Source: Sutcliffiella sp. FSL R7-0096
GTDB taxonomy: Bacteria > Bacillota > Bacilli > Bacillales > Bacillaceae_I
Length of the DNA stretch: 64,000 bases
NCBI RefSeq assembly: GCF_038595065.1
Contig: NZ_CP152003.1
Location: 3,390,001-3,454,000, forward strand
Direction of reading: 5' to 3'
Under the pieces are notes generated by a model. That model made no database searches and had not been told where the DNA came from. It saw nothing but the letters and a program-made list of their open reading frames with translations. Every line of letters starts with the position of its first letter. Position 1 is the stretch's first letter. A program made the translations under genes and the position numbers. Below, in pieces: positions 1 to 7,274 of the stretch.

Positions 1-125
1 TCATCTATCAAATTATTCACTCGCTCCAAACGCCCCAAAGACAAATTCGCTTTAATCAACTGAATCCGATTAAGCCAATCATGCCTCGAATGACGCAACA
101 CATCCAACGTCCCTCTATTTATCAT
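1..125 (-). CDS. spo0B: Spo0B sporulation phosphotransferase, N-terminal part (cut by window edge)
   Basis: Spo0B passes phosphate from Spo0F to Spo0A in the sporulation phosphorelay. The first 41 residues are visible and include HSRHDWLNRIQLIKANLSL, which matches the phosphotransfer helix of B. subtilis Spo0B; the phosphorylated histidine there (His30) corresponds to the His of RHDW, residue 15 here. The start is ATG at 125, preceded by TAGGAG nine bases upstream. The N-terminus is about 15 residues shorter than in B. subtilis. Its position after rpmA on the same strand is the conserved Bacillus order (rpmA, spo0B, obg). The rest lies beyond the window. Confidence 0.9.
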   Translation of the reverse strand, partial: MINRGTLDVLRHSRHDWLNRIQLIKANLSLGRLERVNNLID

Positions 126-202
126 AATACCGTACTCCTAGTCCCAACTTTAATTCCAACACCTTCTTAACTATGTCGATTATAGCATAAAAAAAGAAGA
201 AA

Positions 203-218
203 AGGGGGTCAGACCCCT
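203..218. repeat. Short GGGGTCTGACCCC palindrome
   Basis: A perfect 13-base palindrome (GGGGTCAGACCCC read on plus) stands between rpmA and spo0B. Just beyond it the motif GTCGAATATAT occurs twice in direct succession (about 235-262). It may be a remnant of a REP-like dispersed element; no second copy was seen in this window. Apart from this, the rpmA terminator and the spo0B ribosome binding site, I see nothing in the 227-base gap. Confidence 0.4.
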
Positions 219-310
219 AAAGGATTTTCGTTAATGACGTCGAATATATGTCGAATATATAAAGTTTGCTTCTGCATTTTTTGCCTAGCTGTTCTTTTGT
301 CCAGCGCAAT

Positions 311-342
311 AAAAAAACTCTAACCTAAACATAGGCTAGAGT
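311..342 (-). terminator. rpmA operon terminator
   Basis: On the minus strand the stem AACTCTAGCCTA/TAGGTTAGAGTT, with a short loop, is followed by a run of seven Ts. It directly follows the rpmA stop codon, so it should end the rplU-prp-rpmA transcript before spo0B. Confidence 0.85.
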
Positions 343-352
343 TCCTTTGGAA

Positions 353-643
353 TTATGCTTCTTGAGCAACAGGATATACGCTAACTTGTTTGCGGTCACG
401 GCCTAGGCGCTCGTAACGAACGATTCCGTCAACCTTCGCGAACAATGTATCGTCTCCACCACGTCCAACGTTTGCTCCTGGGTAAATTTTAGTACCGCGT
501 TGACGGTATAAAATAGAACCACCAGATACTAGTTGACCGTCTGCACGCTTAGCGCCAAGACGCTTAGAGATAGAGTCACGACCGTTTTTAGTACTACCTA
601 CTCCCTTTTTGGAAGCAAAGAACTGAAGATCTAATCTTAACAT
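353..643 (-). CDS. rpmA: Ribosomal protein bL27 with cleavable N-terminal extension
   Basis: bL27 is a 50S subunit protein whose N-terminus reaches the peptidyl transferase centre. The 96-residue product starts [14 protein letters not shown]. The first nine residues are the Firmicutes extension removed by the protease Prp, encoded just upstream, and the mature protein begins at Ala10. ATG at 643 is chosen because AGGAGG lies eight bases before it; a GTG three codons earlier overlaps that ribosome binding site and is unlikely. Third gene of the rplU-prp-rpmA operon, followed by a terminator. Confidence 0.97.
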   Translation of the reverse strand: MLRLDLQFFASKKGVGSTKNGRDSISKRLGAKRADGQLVSGGSILYRQRGTKIYPGANVGRGGDDTLFAKVDGIVRYERLGRDRKQVSVYPVAQEA

Positions 644-655
644 GTATTCCACCTC

Positions 656-982
656 CTACTTAGAAATGGTTATATAATTTCCATAGTCACGTTCAATCGT
701 CTCTAAAGACACAACCATACCTTCCAGCAACAGCTGTACTTTCTCATGTGTCGCCTCATCCAGACCGGATGGGACCGAACACTTTAAAAATCCATCTGCC
801 CCTTGCTCAATATCAGGAGTAACCTGACATAATGACATGACCGCGTTCACCGCACCGAAAGATACGGCAGAAACCCCGGCACACACAATGTCTGCACCCT
901 TTTTGGCAAAGTTAGCATGTCCAGTTATGGTAAACGATTGGATCAACTTGTGATCGTCTCGTTTAATTGTAACTTTAATCAT
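656..982 (-). CDS. prp: Prp, ribosomal protein L27 processing cysteine protease
   Basis: This 108-residue protein belongs to the Prp/YsxB family, which cuts the N-terminal extension from bL27 before ribosome assembly. The catalytic pair is visible as His22 in GHANFAKKGADIVCAG and Cys34 in the same stretch, the numbering reported for the Staphylococcus aureus enzyme. It sits between rplU and rpmA, and its substrate is the next gene. The ribosome binding site AAAGGTGAT overlaps the end of rplU, suggesting translational coupling. The family function is established; its role here is inferred from motif and context. Confidence 0.95.
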   Translation of the reverse strand: MIKVTIKRDDHKLIQSFTITGHANFAKKGADIVCAGVSAVSFGAVNAVMSLCQVTPDIEQGADGFLKCSVPSGLDEATHEKVQLLLEGMVVSLETIERDYGNYITISK

Positions 983-997
983 CCGATCACCTTTAAA

Positions 998-1306
998 TTA
1001 CAGGTTGATTGCATCAACAGTAACTTTTGTGTAAGGTTGACGATGACCTTGTTTTTTACGGTAGTTTTTCTTCGCTTTGTACTTGAATACAGTAAGCTTC
1101 TTCGCACGACCTTGTTTTTCAACTTTAGCCGTTACAGTTGCTCCCGCTACTAGTGGGCTACCGACTTTAACATCGTCGCCACCAACGAAAAGAACCTTGT
1201 CGAAAGTTACTACATCTCCAGTAGCTCCATCAAGTTTTTCGATGTAGATCGTTTGACCTGCTTCAACCTTGATTTGTTTACCACCTGTTTCAATAATTGC
1301 GTACAT
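998..1306 (-). CDS. rplU: Ribosomal protein bL21
   Basis: bL21 is a 23S rRNA-binding protein of the 50S subunit. The 102-residue product begins [11 protein letters not shown], a typical family start, and contains the basic C-terminal stretch [19 protein letters not shown]. The start is ATG at 1306 with GAGGAGG about eight bases upstream; an extended reading that begins six codons earlier runs over this ribosome binding site. It is the first gene of the rplU-prp-rpmA operon and is preceded by a leader that probably binds L21 for feedback control. Confidence 0.97.
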   Translation of the reverse strand: MYAIIETGGKQIKVEAGQTIYIEKLDGATGDVVTFDKVLFVGGDDVKVGSPLVAGATVTAKVEKQGRAKKLTVFKYKAKKNYRKKQGHRQPYTKVTVDAINL

Positions 1307-1319
1307 TCTCTTGCACCTC

Positions 1320-1425
1320 CTCAATAGACTCAGACTCGCCAGTATCAGGTATATGTAACGAATTCACGCCCATATTTCACGGAACCTGGACTGTGCGGTT
1401 GTAGCACGGGTGCTACAAACTAACA
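1320..1425 (-). promoter_or_regulatory. L21 ribosomal protein leader (autoregulatory 5' UTR)
   Basis: About 125 bases separate the predicted transcription start from rplU. The stretch contains the hairpin GTAGCACCCGTGCTAC (about 1401-1416) and further conserved-looking short segments near 1325-1395. Bacillales commonly carry an L21 leader RNA at this position. The identification rests on position and the visible hairpin, not on a covariance search. Confidence 0.6.
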
Positions 1426-1431
1426 AAGAAC

Positions 1432-1461
1432 ATCTTAGCATATTCCAAACCCTTATGTCAA
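1432..1461 (-). promoter_or_regulatory. Sigma-A promoter of rplU-prp-rpmA
   Basis: On the minus strand: -35 TTGACA (1456-1461), an 18-base spacer and -10 TAAGAT (1432-1437) with an extended TGC element directly before it. A strong vegetative promoter as expected for ribosomal protein genes. Confidence 0.75.
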
Positions 1462-1468
1462 TAAGGTT

Positions 1469-2941
1469 TCAGAGCGTTTTTAACCTTTCTTTCGCGTCCT
1501 CGACAGACCCGGCAAACCTAACTTCAAAACGTGGGACCCCGTCTTTTTTAATAAAATAAATCTCGAGTCCCGTTCTTTCCATTATAGCAGAAAGACTCAT
1601 CAGTTTGTTGACGACCTCTATGCTTGCTTCCACCACTACCGCTTCGACATCACTTCCTTTAAACTCCAGAAGTTCACGCTCCAGTTGATAGGTGACAGTA
1701 TCCACAGAAAACACCACACCTTTCCCTTCGCACGGTTCGCAAGGTTGCAGCAACATGTTCGTCAATGGTTCACGCACCTTCTTACGCGTAAGTTGCAATA
1801 GGTTCAGTTCGGTAAATCCTATCACCCTCACATGGGAGCGGTCTTTCTGCACCGCATTCTGTACAGAACGGAACACCTGCTGCCGCTCCCCGTCATTTGT
1901 CATATCAATGAAATCGACAATAATGATGCCGCCGATCTGCCTTAAACGAAGCTGTCTCGCAATCTCGACTGCCGCTTCGAGGTTGGTTTTCAGCACCGTT
2001 TCTTTTTGACCGGTCTTTCCTATGTATTTACCCGTATTCACATCAATGACCGTCATCGCTTCGGTGTGTTCAATGATGATGTAGCCTCCACTTGGCAGCC
2101 ACACGATCCGCTTCAACGCTTTTTCGAGTTCCTGCTCCATGCCCCTTCTTTTAAATATGCCTTCCTTGCCTTGATAAAAGCGGACAGGATAGCCTTTCTT
2201 TTTCAAAAGCTGGGAAGTGTAGACCTCATCCACCTCAGCAAGTTTCACATCAGAAGCAGGGATCTCTCTTAGTATTTTTGATAAAAAATGATCTTCTTCG
2301 TGTACCAGACAAGGAATCTTTACCGCCGAGCCTTGCTTCTCCTGGACCTCCAAGAACTGCTGCTGCAACTCCAACAATTCCGCCTCCACCACATCGGCCT
2401 CAATATGCTCACTTGCCGTCCGTAAAATAACCCCTTCTTCTGAAGTCAGCCATTCCTGCAAAAGCTTTCGCCATTCCTGCCTTTTGGCATCCGACATTTT
2501 CTTGGAAATGGCTTTATACTTCCCGTATGGCTGGTACACAATATGTGTCCCCGGAAACTCAAGGAGACCCGTCAGCTTTGCTCCTTTTGTCCCTTCGCCC
2601 TCCTTGACTACCTGTACGAGAATTGCTTCTCCCTGGTGGACAAAATGGGAAATGCCCTTTTGTTCCTTTTCCGATTTGGAGAGGGTAGAGGTTTGATAAG
2701 AACACAAATGGTCACGATGAAGATATCCTGGTTTCTTTTGTCCAAAATCAACAAAAGCGGCTTGCATGCCTGGCAGGACATTCACAACGCGACCCACATA
2801 TATATTCCCTTCAATCGGATGAGAAGTTGGCCGGTAAATCAATAACTCGACAATTTTGTCATCCTCTTTTATCGCGACCCGTTTCTCCGTCGCTTTCATA
2901 TCCATAATTAACTCTATCAATGAATTAGCCCCAGCTTTCAA
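1469..2941 (-). CDS. rng: Ribonuclease E/G family endoribonuclease
   Basis: A single-strand-specific endoribonuclease of the RNase E/G family, which acts in rRNA processing and mRNA decay. The N-terminal S1 domain is recognisable (GNIYVGRVVNVLPGMQAAFV, about residues 45-65). The catalytic metal-binding aspartates lie in VIDVNTGKY and IIIVDFIDM. A CEPCEGKG motif matches the zinc-link cysteines of the family. Length 490 residues, like RNase G. The start is uncertain: TTG at 2941 gives the longest form, and an internal TTG at codon 8, preceded by GGGG, fits the family alignment equally well. B. subtilis 168 has no RNase E/G; other Bacillaceae carry one at this site between rplU and spoIVFB. Confidence 0.9.
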   Translation of the reverse strand: MKAGANSLIELIMDMKATEKRVAIKEDDKIVELLIYRPTSHPIEGNIYVGRVVNVLPGMQAAFVDFGQKKPGYLHRDHLCSYQTSTLSKSEKEQKGISHFVHQGEAILVQVVKEGEGTKGAKLTGLLEFPGTHIVYQPYGKYKAISKKMSDAKRQEWRKLLQEWLTSEEGVILRTASEHIEADVVEAELLELQQQFLEVQEKQGSAVKIPCLVHEEDHFLSKILREIPASDVKLAEVDEVYTSQLLKKKGYPVRFYQGKEGIFKRRGMEQELEKALKRIVWLPSGGYIIIEHTEAMTVIDVNTGKYIGKTGQKETVLKTNLEAAVEIARQLRLRQIGGIIIVDFIDMTNDGERQQVFRSVQNAVQKDRSHVRVIGFTELNLLQLTRKKVREPLTNMLLQPCEPCEGKGVVFSVDTVTYQLERELLEFKGSDVEAVVVEASIEVVNKLMSLSAIMERTGLEIYFIKKDGVPRFEVRFAGSVEDAKERLKTL

Positions 2942-2956
2942 CGTGAAGTTTTAGTA

Positions 2957-3130
2957 AGGCTCTTTTCTCGACTATTGTTTATATTATTGGTAAAAAGTCT
3001 TTTTACCGCTTATCCGCTCTGAATAAGGCATGTAACCTTTTATGTTAAACCAGGAAAAGAGCAGGACAGCAAAATAAAAACAGGTGTTATAAAAATACGA
3101 CAAAGCAACACCGTATACGAAAAGAACCTA
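2957..3130 (-). repeat. R1 element copy 1 (MITE-like)
   Basis: About 174 bases bounded by AGGCTCTTTTC and GAAAAGAACCT, with the internal GTAAAAAGTC motif shared by the other R1 copies. It fills the gap between rng and spoIVFB, and its right end abuts the spoIVFB stop codon. It is the most diverged copy (one end has GAACCT instead of GAGCCT). Its orientation is inverted relative to the copies at 30.6 and 55.1 kb. Confidence 0.8.
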
Positions 3131-3997
3131 GTATGAATACAGGATATCTCCTATATCAATTGTCGTCAACTTCTCCTTGAAATAAGCATGAAGCAACTCA
3201 TTTTCATCAAGCGGTGGCTGTTTATCGTTTCCCTTCATCACAATGATATTATGCTTGCAATCGCGCTTGAACCTTTGAAGCACCTGATGGATCTTCTCTT
3301 TTTCATCGACGACAATCGGGGTGATGGTTGAAAAGGAATTATTCTTTCCGTAATACCGCTCCATCAGAAATCGCATAAACATGAAATGCCTCTGTCTCCA
3401 TTCTGTATATAAGGAAAAAAAGAGGAAAATCGTAATGATCCAAACATTGATATGCAACGGGTCAATAAACAGATACGTCGCAGTAAAAAGCGCCAAGATG
3501 ACAAAGGAAACCTTTAGTGTCCGCTCATGGGCCTGTGCAAATGGGGAGAACCTGCTGAACAACAGCCCCATGATTTTCCCGCCATCAAGTGGCCAGATCG
3601 GTAGAAGGTTCACAAGGAAAATCATCAAATTAAAGGTGAAAAACAACTCCCACATCCCCGGAGATAAATACCCCATCTCATATAGAAGGAAACCACCCGC
3701 TCCAAGCCATACATGCTGCAATGGCCCCGCGAGTGTGACAATCAGTTCTTCTTTCAAGGGACGGTTCCCGTGCTCCTCCATTTCAGCCACCCCGCCGAAC
3801 GGCAATAGCAGTACCTGTTTGATCCGCCAATTATAGTGCGTTGCCGCAACACTATGTCCTAGCTCATGAACTAGAACAATGAAAAAAAGTAGTAACAGCT
3901 CCCGGAAGCTCGCAGTCAAAATGGCCAGTCCCACCAAAAACCACATGAGTGGATGGACATGTATTTTCTGAAATAGCCTCAGCCACTTATTATTCAA
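3128..3997 (-). CDS. spoIVFB: SpoIVFB site-2 intramembrane metalloprotease
   Basis: SpoIVFB sits in the outer forespore membrane and cleaves pro-sigma-K to activate late mother-cell transcription. The 289-residue protein has several membrane segments, the zinc motif HELGH at residues 44-48, and the second metal ligand in NLLPIWPLDGG (Asp138), the site-2-protease signature. The C-terminal third resembles the CBS domain that binds pro-sigma-K and senses ATP. It overlaps the end of spoIVFA by 8 bases, as in the conserved spoIVF operon. Expected to be expressed in the mother cell. Confidence 0.96.
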   Translation of the reverse strand: MNNKWLRLFQKIHVHPLMWFLVGLAILTASFRELLLLFFIVLVHELGHSVAATHYNWRIKQVLLLPFGGVAEMEEHGNRPLKEELIVTLAGPLQHVWLGAGGFLLYEMGYLSPGMWELFFTFNLMIFLVNLLPIWPLDGGKIMGLLFSRFSPFAQAHERTLKVSFVILALFTATYLFIDPLHINVWIITIFLFFSLYTEWRQRHFMFMRFLMERYYGKNNSFSTITPIVVDEKEKIHQVLQRFKRDCKHNIIVMKGNDKQPPLDENELLHAYFKEKLTTIDIGDILYSY

Positions 3998-4772
3998 ATG
4001 ATATCACCTGCATAGGGTCGATAAATTCATTATCCTTTTGGATGGCAAAATAGAACATCCCTTTTGATCCATCCTCAAGCACCGTCGTTTTTCCGAGCAC
4101 ATCGCCTGTCTCAATATAATCATAGAGCTTCACTTCCACTTCCCCAAGCTGTCCATACCACGTGTAGCTGTTATCTGCGTGCTGGATGATGACTGTTTTT
4201 CCTGTGTCCTCTTTAACTCCGACGAACGAGACAAAGCCCCCATTCATCGCCTCCACATTAGAGTGAGCCATCGTTTCCACCATCACACCCTGCCCGTTCA
4301 CCTCAAAGCTCTCAAAAACCCTACCGGAAGCCGGGATGACATAATCATCCGGATTCACCTGGGGCTGTGCACTATTATTAGGTAACGGTAAGAGTGCCAA
4401 GGACTTCCCAAACTTCTCTTCATACCAGTTAGTAAAAGCTGCGAACTGAAAGCTTTGCTCCATCGTTTTCGAGACAAACTGACGCGGCTTTTCAAACACA
4501 CCGGAAGGGTTCTGGAACATAATGGCCACAACCAACACAAGAATCGCCGACGCCAAAATCTTGAACATGAACATTTCCTTGTTGAATAGAGGATGTCCAC
4601 CATTCCCATCAGGTCCACTTTCATAAGAGGAATAGCCTGACCCTCCATACCTCTCCTCATCACGCATAATATGTTGTGTTGGCCCCGAGTTATTCCGTTT
4701 GGGCAATTGGTTCTGCCGTTGCTTCCTGCGCTTTGCGGCCCTTCTTTTAATTTCCGCTATCCGATCGTTCAT
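3990..4772 (-). CDS. spoIVFA: SpoIVFA regulator of the SpoIVFB protease
   Basis: SpoIVFA anchors and inhibits SpoIVFB in the forespore membrane until cleaved by signalling proteases. The 260-residue protein has a basic cytoplasmic N-terminus (MNDRIAEIKRRAAKRRKQ), one membrane segment near residues 68-88 (KILASAILVLVVAIMF), and an extracellular C-terminal degenerate LytM/M23 peptidase-like domain. ATG at 4772 is chosen because GGGAAGGGTG precedes it; the 24 codons upstream in frame lack a good ribosome binding site and do not resemble the family. It is the first gene of the spoIVFA-spoIVFB pair. Confidence 0.93.
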   Translation of the reverse strand: MNDRIAEIKRRAAKRRKQRQNQLPKRNNSGPTQHIMRDEERYGGSGYSSYESGPDGNGGHPLFNKEMFMFKILASAILVLVVAIMFQNPSGVFEKPRQFVSKTMEQSFQFAAFTNWYEEKFGKSLALLPLPNNSAQPQVNPDDYVIPASGRVFESFEVNGQGVMVETMAHSNVEAMNGGFVSFVGVKEDTGKTVIIQHADNSYTWYGQLGEVEVKLYDYIETGDVLGKTTVLEDGSKGMFYFAIQKDNEFIDPMQVISFE

Positions 4773-4880
4773 ACAAACACCCTTCCCGCAAATAGGTTTG
4801 TACCATTTTATGACTTGTCCCGGTAGGATATGACGGGTCATCAAGAAGCATTTTAAATCTATTATTTTCAGGAAAAAATA

Positions 4881-4909
4881 GATTACCTTTTAAAAGTTTT
4901 TAGTATAAT
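4881..4909 (+). promoter_or_regulatory. Putative promoter of the pseudopilin operon
   Basis: A clear -10 TATAAT (4904-4909) lies about 55 bases before the first pseudopilin. The -35 is weak (GATTAC at 4881-4886 with 17-base spacing). The surrounding sequence is very AT-rich. Confidence 0.45.
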
Positions 4910-4963
4910 GGAAGAATAGGAAGAAAGTAGTATTGTTAACCTTGAAAAAAGTAGGGGAATATA

Positions 4964-5338
4964 GTGAGAATAAATCAAAGAATTCATGACCAAAAAGGAC
5001 TAACGTTGATAGAAATTCTAGTATCCATTGTTATTTTAGGTATTATCTTTACAGGTATGTTAGGCTTTTTCTCTCAAACGGTAAAGTACTCCTCTCATAA
5101 TGAAAACAAAATCATTTCCATAAATCTAGCCGAAAAAATGCTATCTGAATACAAAGCCAGCAATTCATATACCCGGGAGCACACTTTAAACGGTAAAGAC
5201 TATTACGTTGAAATTACTGAGCTCTCCGCTCATCAAAACATGGACTTAGTACCGATAGCCGTAAAAGTGTATACTGATCCATCCCTTACACCTACCTCAT
5301 TAACTACAGAACTCTATAGTTATAGGGAGGACAAATGA
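4964..5338 (+). CDS. Minor pilin / pseudopilin (type IV prepilin)
   Basis: A 124-residue protein with a class III prepilin signal: a short leader ending QKG followed by LTLIEILVSIVILGI, with Glu at position +5 after the predicted cleavage and a hydrophobic helix behind it. It is probably processed by the prepilin peptidase at 18.2 kb and assembled as a minor component of the type IV pilus. Start GTG at 4964, with GGGG six bases upstream. First of three plus-strand pseudopilin genes placed between spoIVFA and minD, opposite to almost all neighbours. The exact type (GspI- or PilV-like) cannot be told from sequence alone. Confidence 0.88.
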   Translation: MRINQRIHDQKGLTLIEILVSIVILGIIFTGMLGFFSQTVKYSSHNENKIISINLAEKMLSEYKASNSYTREHTLNGKDYYVEITELSAHQNMDLVPIAVKVYTDPSLTPTSLTTELYSYREDK

Positions 5339-5339
5339 A

Positions 5340-5858
5340 ATGATGACAAATCAAAACTCCCAAAAAGGCTATGCACTTCTATATGTATTATTAACTATCG
5401 TCTTGATCGGATTGTTTATTCCGCCTTTAATAAATTCGGTACTTTCAAGTAGTCTCCAGTACAAAAAAACAGAAGAAATCATTCAGCACGATAAACTTGC
5501 TGAAATGGGGACTATCTATTTCGAGAAAAAAGTAATTGATATACTTGAAGATTGGGAGTTTCCTGAAGATTGGGCTCCCGATAATAAAGAAGCGTGGAAC
5601 GCAAAGTCTCGTGAAGAGAAAAATGATAACCTAAATCAATACGTTCTCCGCAATGTAACGAACAAAATTGAGAGTAATCACAACTCCACTTTTTTAGAAA
5701 CAGATGGATATAAAATAGAACTGACAAATATTCGCGTCATGCGAGCAACCGGAACCATCAACTATCAAATTTCCACCTCCTTAAATAGTGAAGCACCGAG
5801 ATATTTTACAAAAGAGATGATCATTCCCATAATCGATTTTGATTTAGAGGAAAATTAA
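5340..5858 (+). CDS. PilX/GspK-like pseudopilin lacking Glu5
   Basis: A 172-residue protein starting with a short polar leader MMTNQNSQKG, then a hydrophobic helix YALLYVLLTIVLIGLFIPP. The residue at +5 after the presumed Gly10 cleavage site is Tyr, not Glu. GspK and PilX-like tip pilins share this arrangement, so a tip position is possible; this is inference. The remainder is polar, with no recognised domain. GGGAGG lies nine bases before ATG 5340, and the previous stop codon is two bases away, so the pair is translationally linked. Confidence 0.75.
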   Translation: MMTNQNSQKGYALLYVLLTIVLIGLFIPPLINSVLSSSLQYKKTEEIIQHDKLAEMGTIYFEKKVIDILEDWEFPEDWAPDNKEAWNAKSREEKNDNLNQYVLRNVTNKIESNHNSTFLETDGYKIELTNIRVMRATGTINYQISTSLNSEAPRYFTKEMIIPIIDFDLEEN

Positions 5859-5877
5859 AAACAGGAGATTATTACTA

Positions 5878-7239
5878 ATGAAAAGGAAATTTTCTTTAAA
5901 TCAATCCGGTGTTACCCTTTTAGAAGTGCTGGTTTCCCTTGCTATTCTAGCCTTCGTAGGAACTTTAACTTTCAGTGTACTTGCTACAACTATCAAACAT
6001 GAAGAAACAACGGGTTCACACATTATCTTAAGGCAAGAATCAAATATTATTATTTCATCCATAAGACAAAATCATCAAACAACGTCACCTAATTACACAT
6101 TGTGCCCTCAAGACTTATTAGCAAGTAACGAAATGGAATTCAAGGATTTTTCCATCAATCAAACAGTAATTGACAAAAATGATTGCATACAAATTGATCC
6201 ATCTGAAAAAACAGATGTGACTTTTACGCTTATAGATAACTTAAATAAAACTTTTAATGTAAGTACGACGCTAGAGCCTAGCCATGTACAGAGTTCCATA
6301 AATATTAAGAAAGACCCACCACTTCTAGTAGAACCGCCACCAACTATGTACGAGTCTTTCCTATATGAGAATATTTTTATTTTCGGTTCGGATTTTGGTA
6401 TTTATGGATCAACACCTGTCAATGGGGTTCCGAAAGAAAAGTTAGGAACGATTCTGATAAACAACTATAATAAAAAGGATCTAAGGTTCACTGGTAACAA
6501 CCAAGTGGTAGTTCATAGAGTTTTAATCGATAAAAAAGGAAATGCCGTAACGTTTGATAGCAGTACCAAACTCGGAAGGATCGGAACAACTGAGGCGATC
6601 CATATTAATGGCGATGTAAATCTGAATAACGGTGGATCGGAAATTAATGCTGATACTGTTGTTATTGACGGCAACGTGCACTTTGAAAGTAGTGGAAAAA
6701 TCACTGCCAAAAAGGTTTTCATTAGTGGGAATGTTAATTTTGTGAATTGGTCTGCATTGATACAAGCCGATGAAATTTATATTGCAGGAATAATTACAGA
6801 ACGACACAGTGGGAATGTGGTAGGTAGAAAAAAAACATATAATCCATTGGATGTGCCTACTAATGAAGATTTATTTGAGAATGTGATGCCAGCTTTGAAG
6901 GAAGATAGTTGGTATCGAAACAACGGTTATGCTACTGGAGGAGTACTTCAGGAAAACTCAAAAATCTTTGCTAATAATTACACTTCTACTTCATACAATC
7001 ACAACAACCTAAATAATGTAGTAGTAGTAAGCAAAGGCGACATAACTATTACAGGCTTAGGTGCAAAAGGTTTAAAAGGAATACTTATCGCTCCTTACGG
7101 AAAGGTAACCTTTGGCGGGGCTTCATTTGAAGGGATCGTTATTGCAAGGGACGGTTTTTACACACAAACCAATCCCTCCATTACATTTAACAATATCGAG
7201 AACTTTTTTCAAGTTGAGAGTGCCCTTCCATTTCAATAA
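5878..7239 (+). CDS. Large pseudopilin with C-terminal beta-helix/polymer-forming-like domain
   Basis: A 453-residue protein. The N-terminus is a class III prepilin signal (leader ending QSG, then VTLLEVLVSLAILAF, Glu at +5). From about residue 235 to 320 it shows short repeats alternating hydrophobic and polar residues (INGDVNLNNGG, ADTVVIDGNVHFESSGKI, KKVFISGNVNF), the pattern of right-handed beta-helices such as bactofilin-like domains. A second such stretch occurs near residues 380-430. It could form the exposed adhesive part of a pilus tip. Last gene of the three-gene operon, followed by a strong terminator. The beta-helix assignment is by pattern only. Confidence 0.8.
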   Translation: MKRKFSLNQSGVTLLEVLVSLAILAFVGTLTFSVLATTIKHEETTGSHIILRQESNIIISSIRQNHQTTSPNYTLCPQDLLASNEMEFKDFSINQTVIDKNDCIQIDPSEKTDVTFTLIDNLNKTFNVSTTLEPSHVQSSINIKKDPPLLVEPPPTMYESFLYENIFIFGSDFGIYGSTPVNGVPKEKLGTILINNYNKKDLRFTGNNQVVVHRVLIDKKGNAVTFDSSTKLGRIGTTEAIHINGDVNLNNGGSEINADTVVIDGNVHFESSGKITAKKVFISGNVNFVNWSALIQADEIYIAGIITERHSGNVVGRKKTYNPLDVPTNEDLFENVMPALKEDSWYRNNGYATGGVLQENSKIFANNYTSTSYNHNNLNNVVVVSKGDITITGLGAKGLKGILIAPYGKVTFGGASFEGIVIARDGFYTQTNPSITFNNIENFFQVESALPFQ

Positions 7240-7242
7240 TAA

Positions 7243-7271
7243 AAAGCTGCTCAGAACCATGAGCAGCTTTA
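7243..7271. terminator. Terminator between pseudopilin operon and GDPD gene
   Basis: Perfect stem AAAGCTGCTCA/TGAGCAGCTTT with a six-base loop. The flanks are A-rich on one side and T-rich on the other, so it can serve both converging genes. Confidence 0.85.
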
Positions 7272-7274
7272 CCT

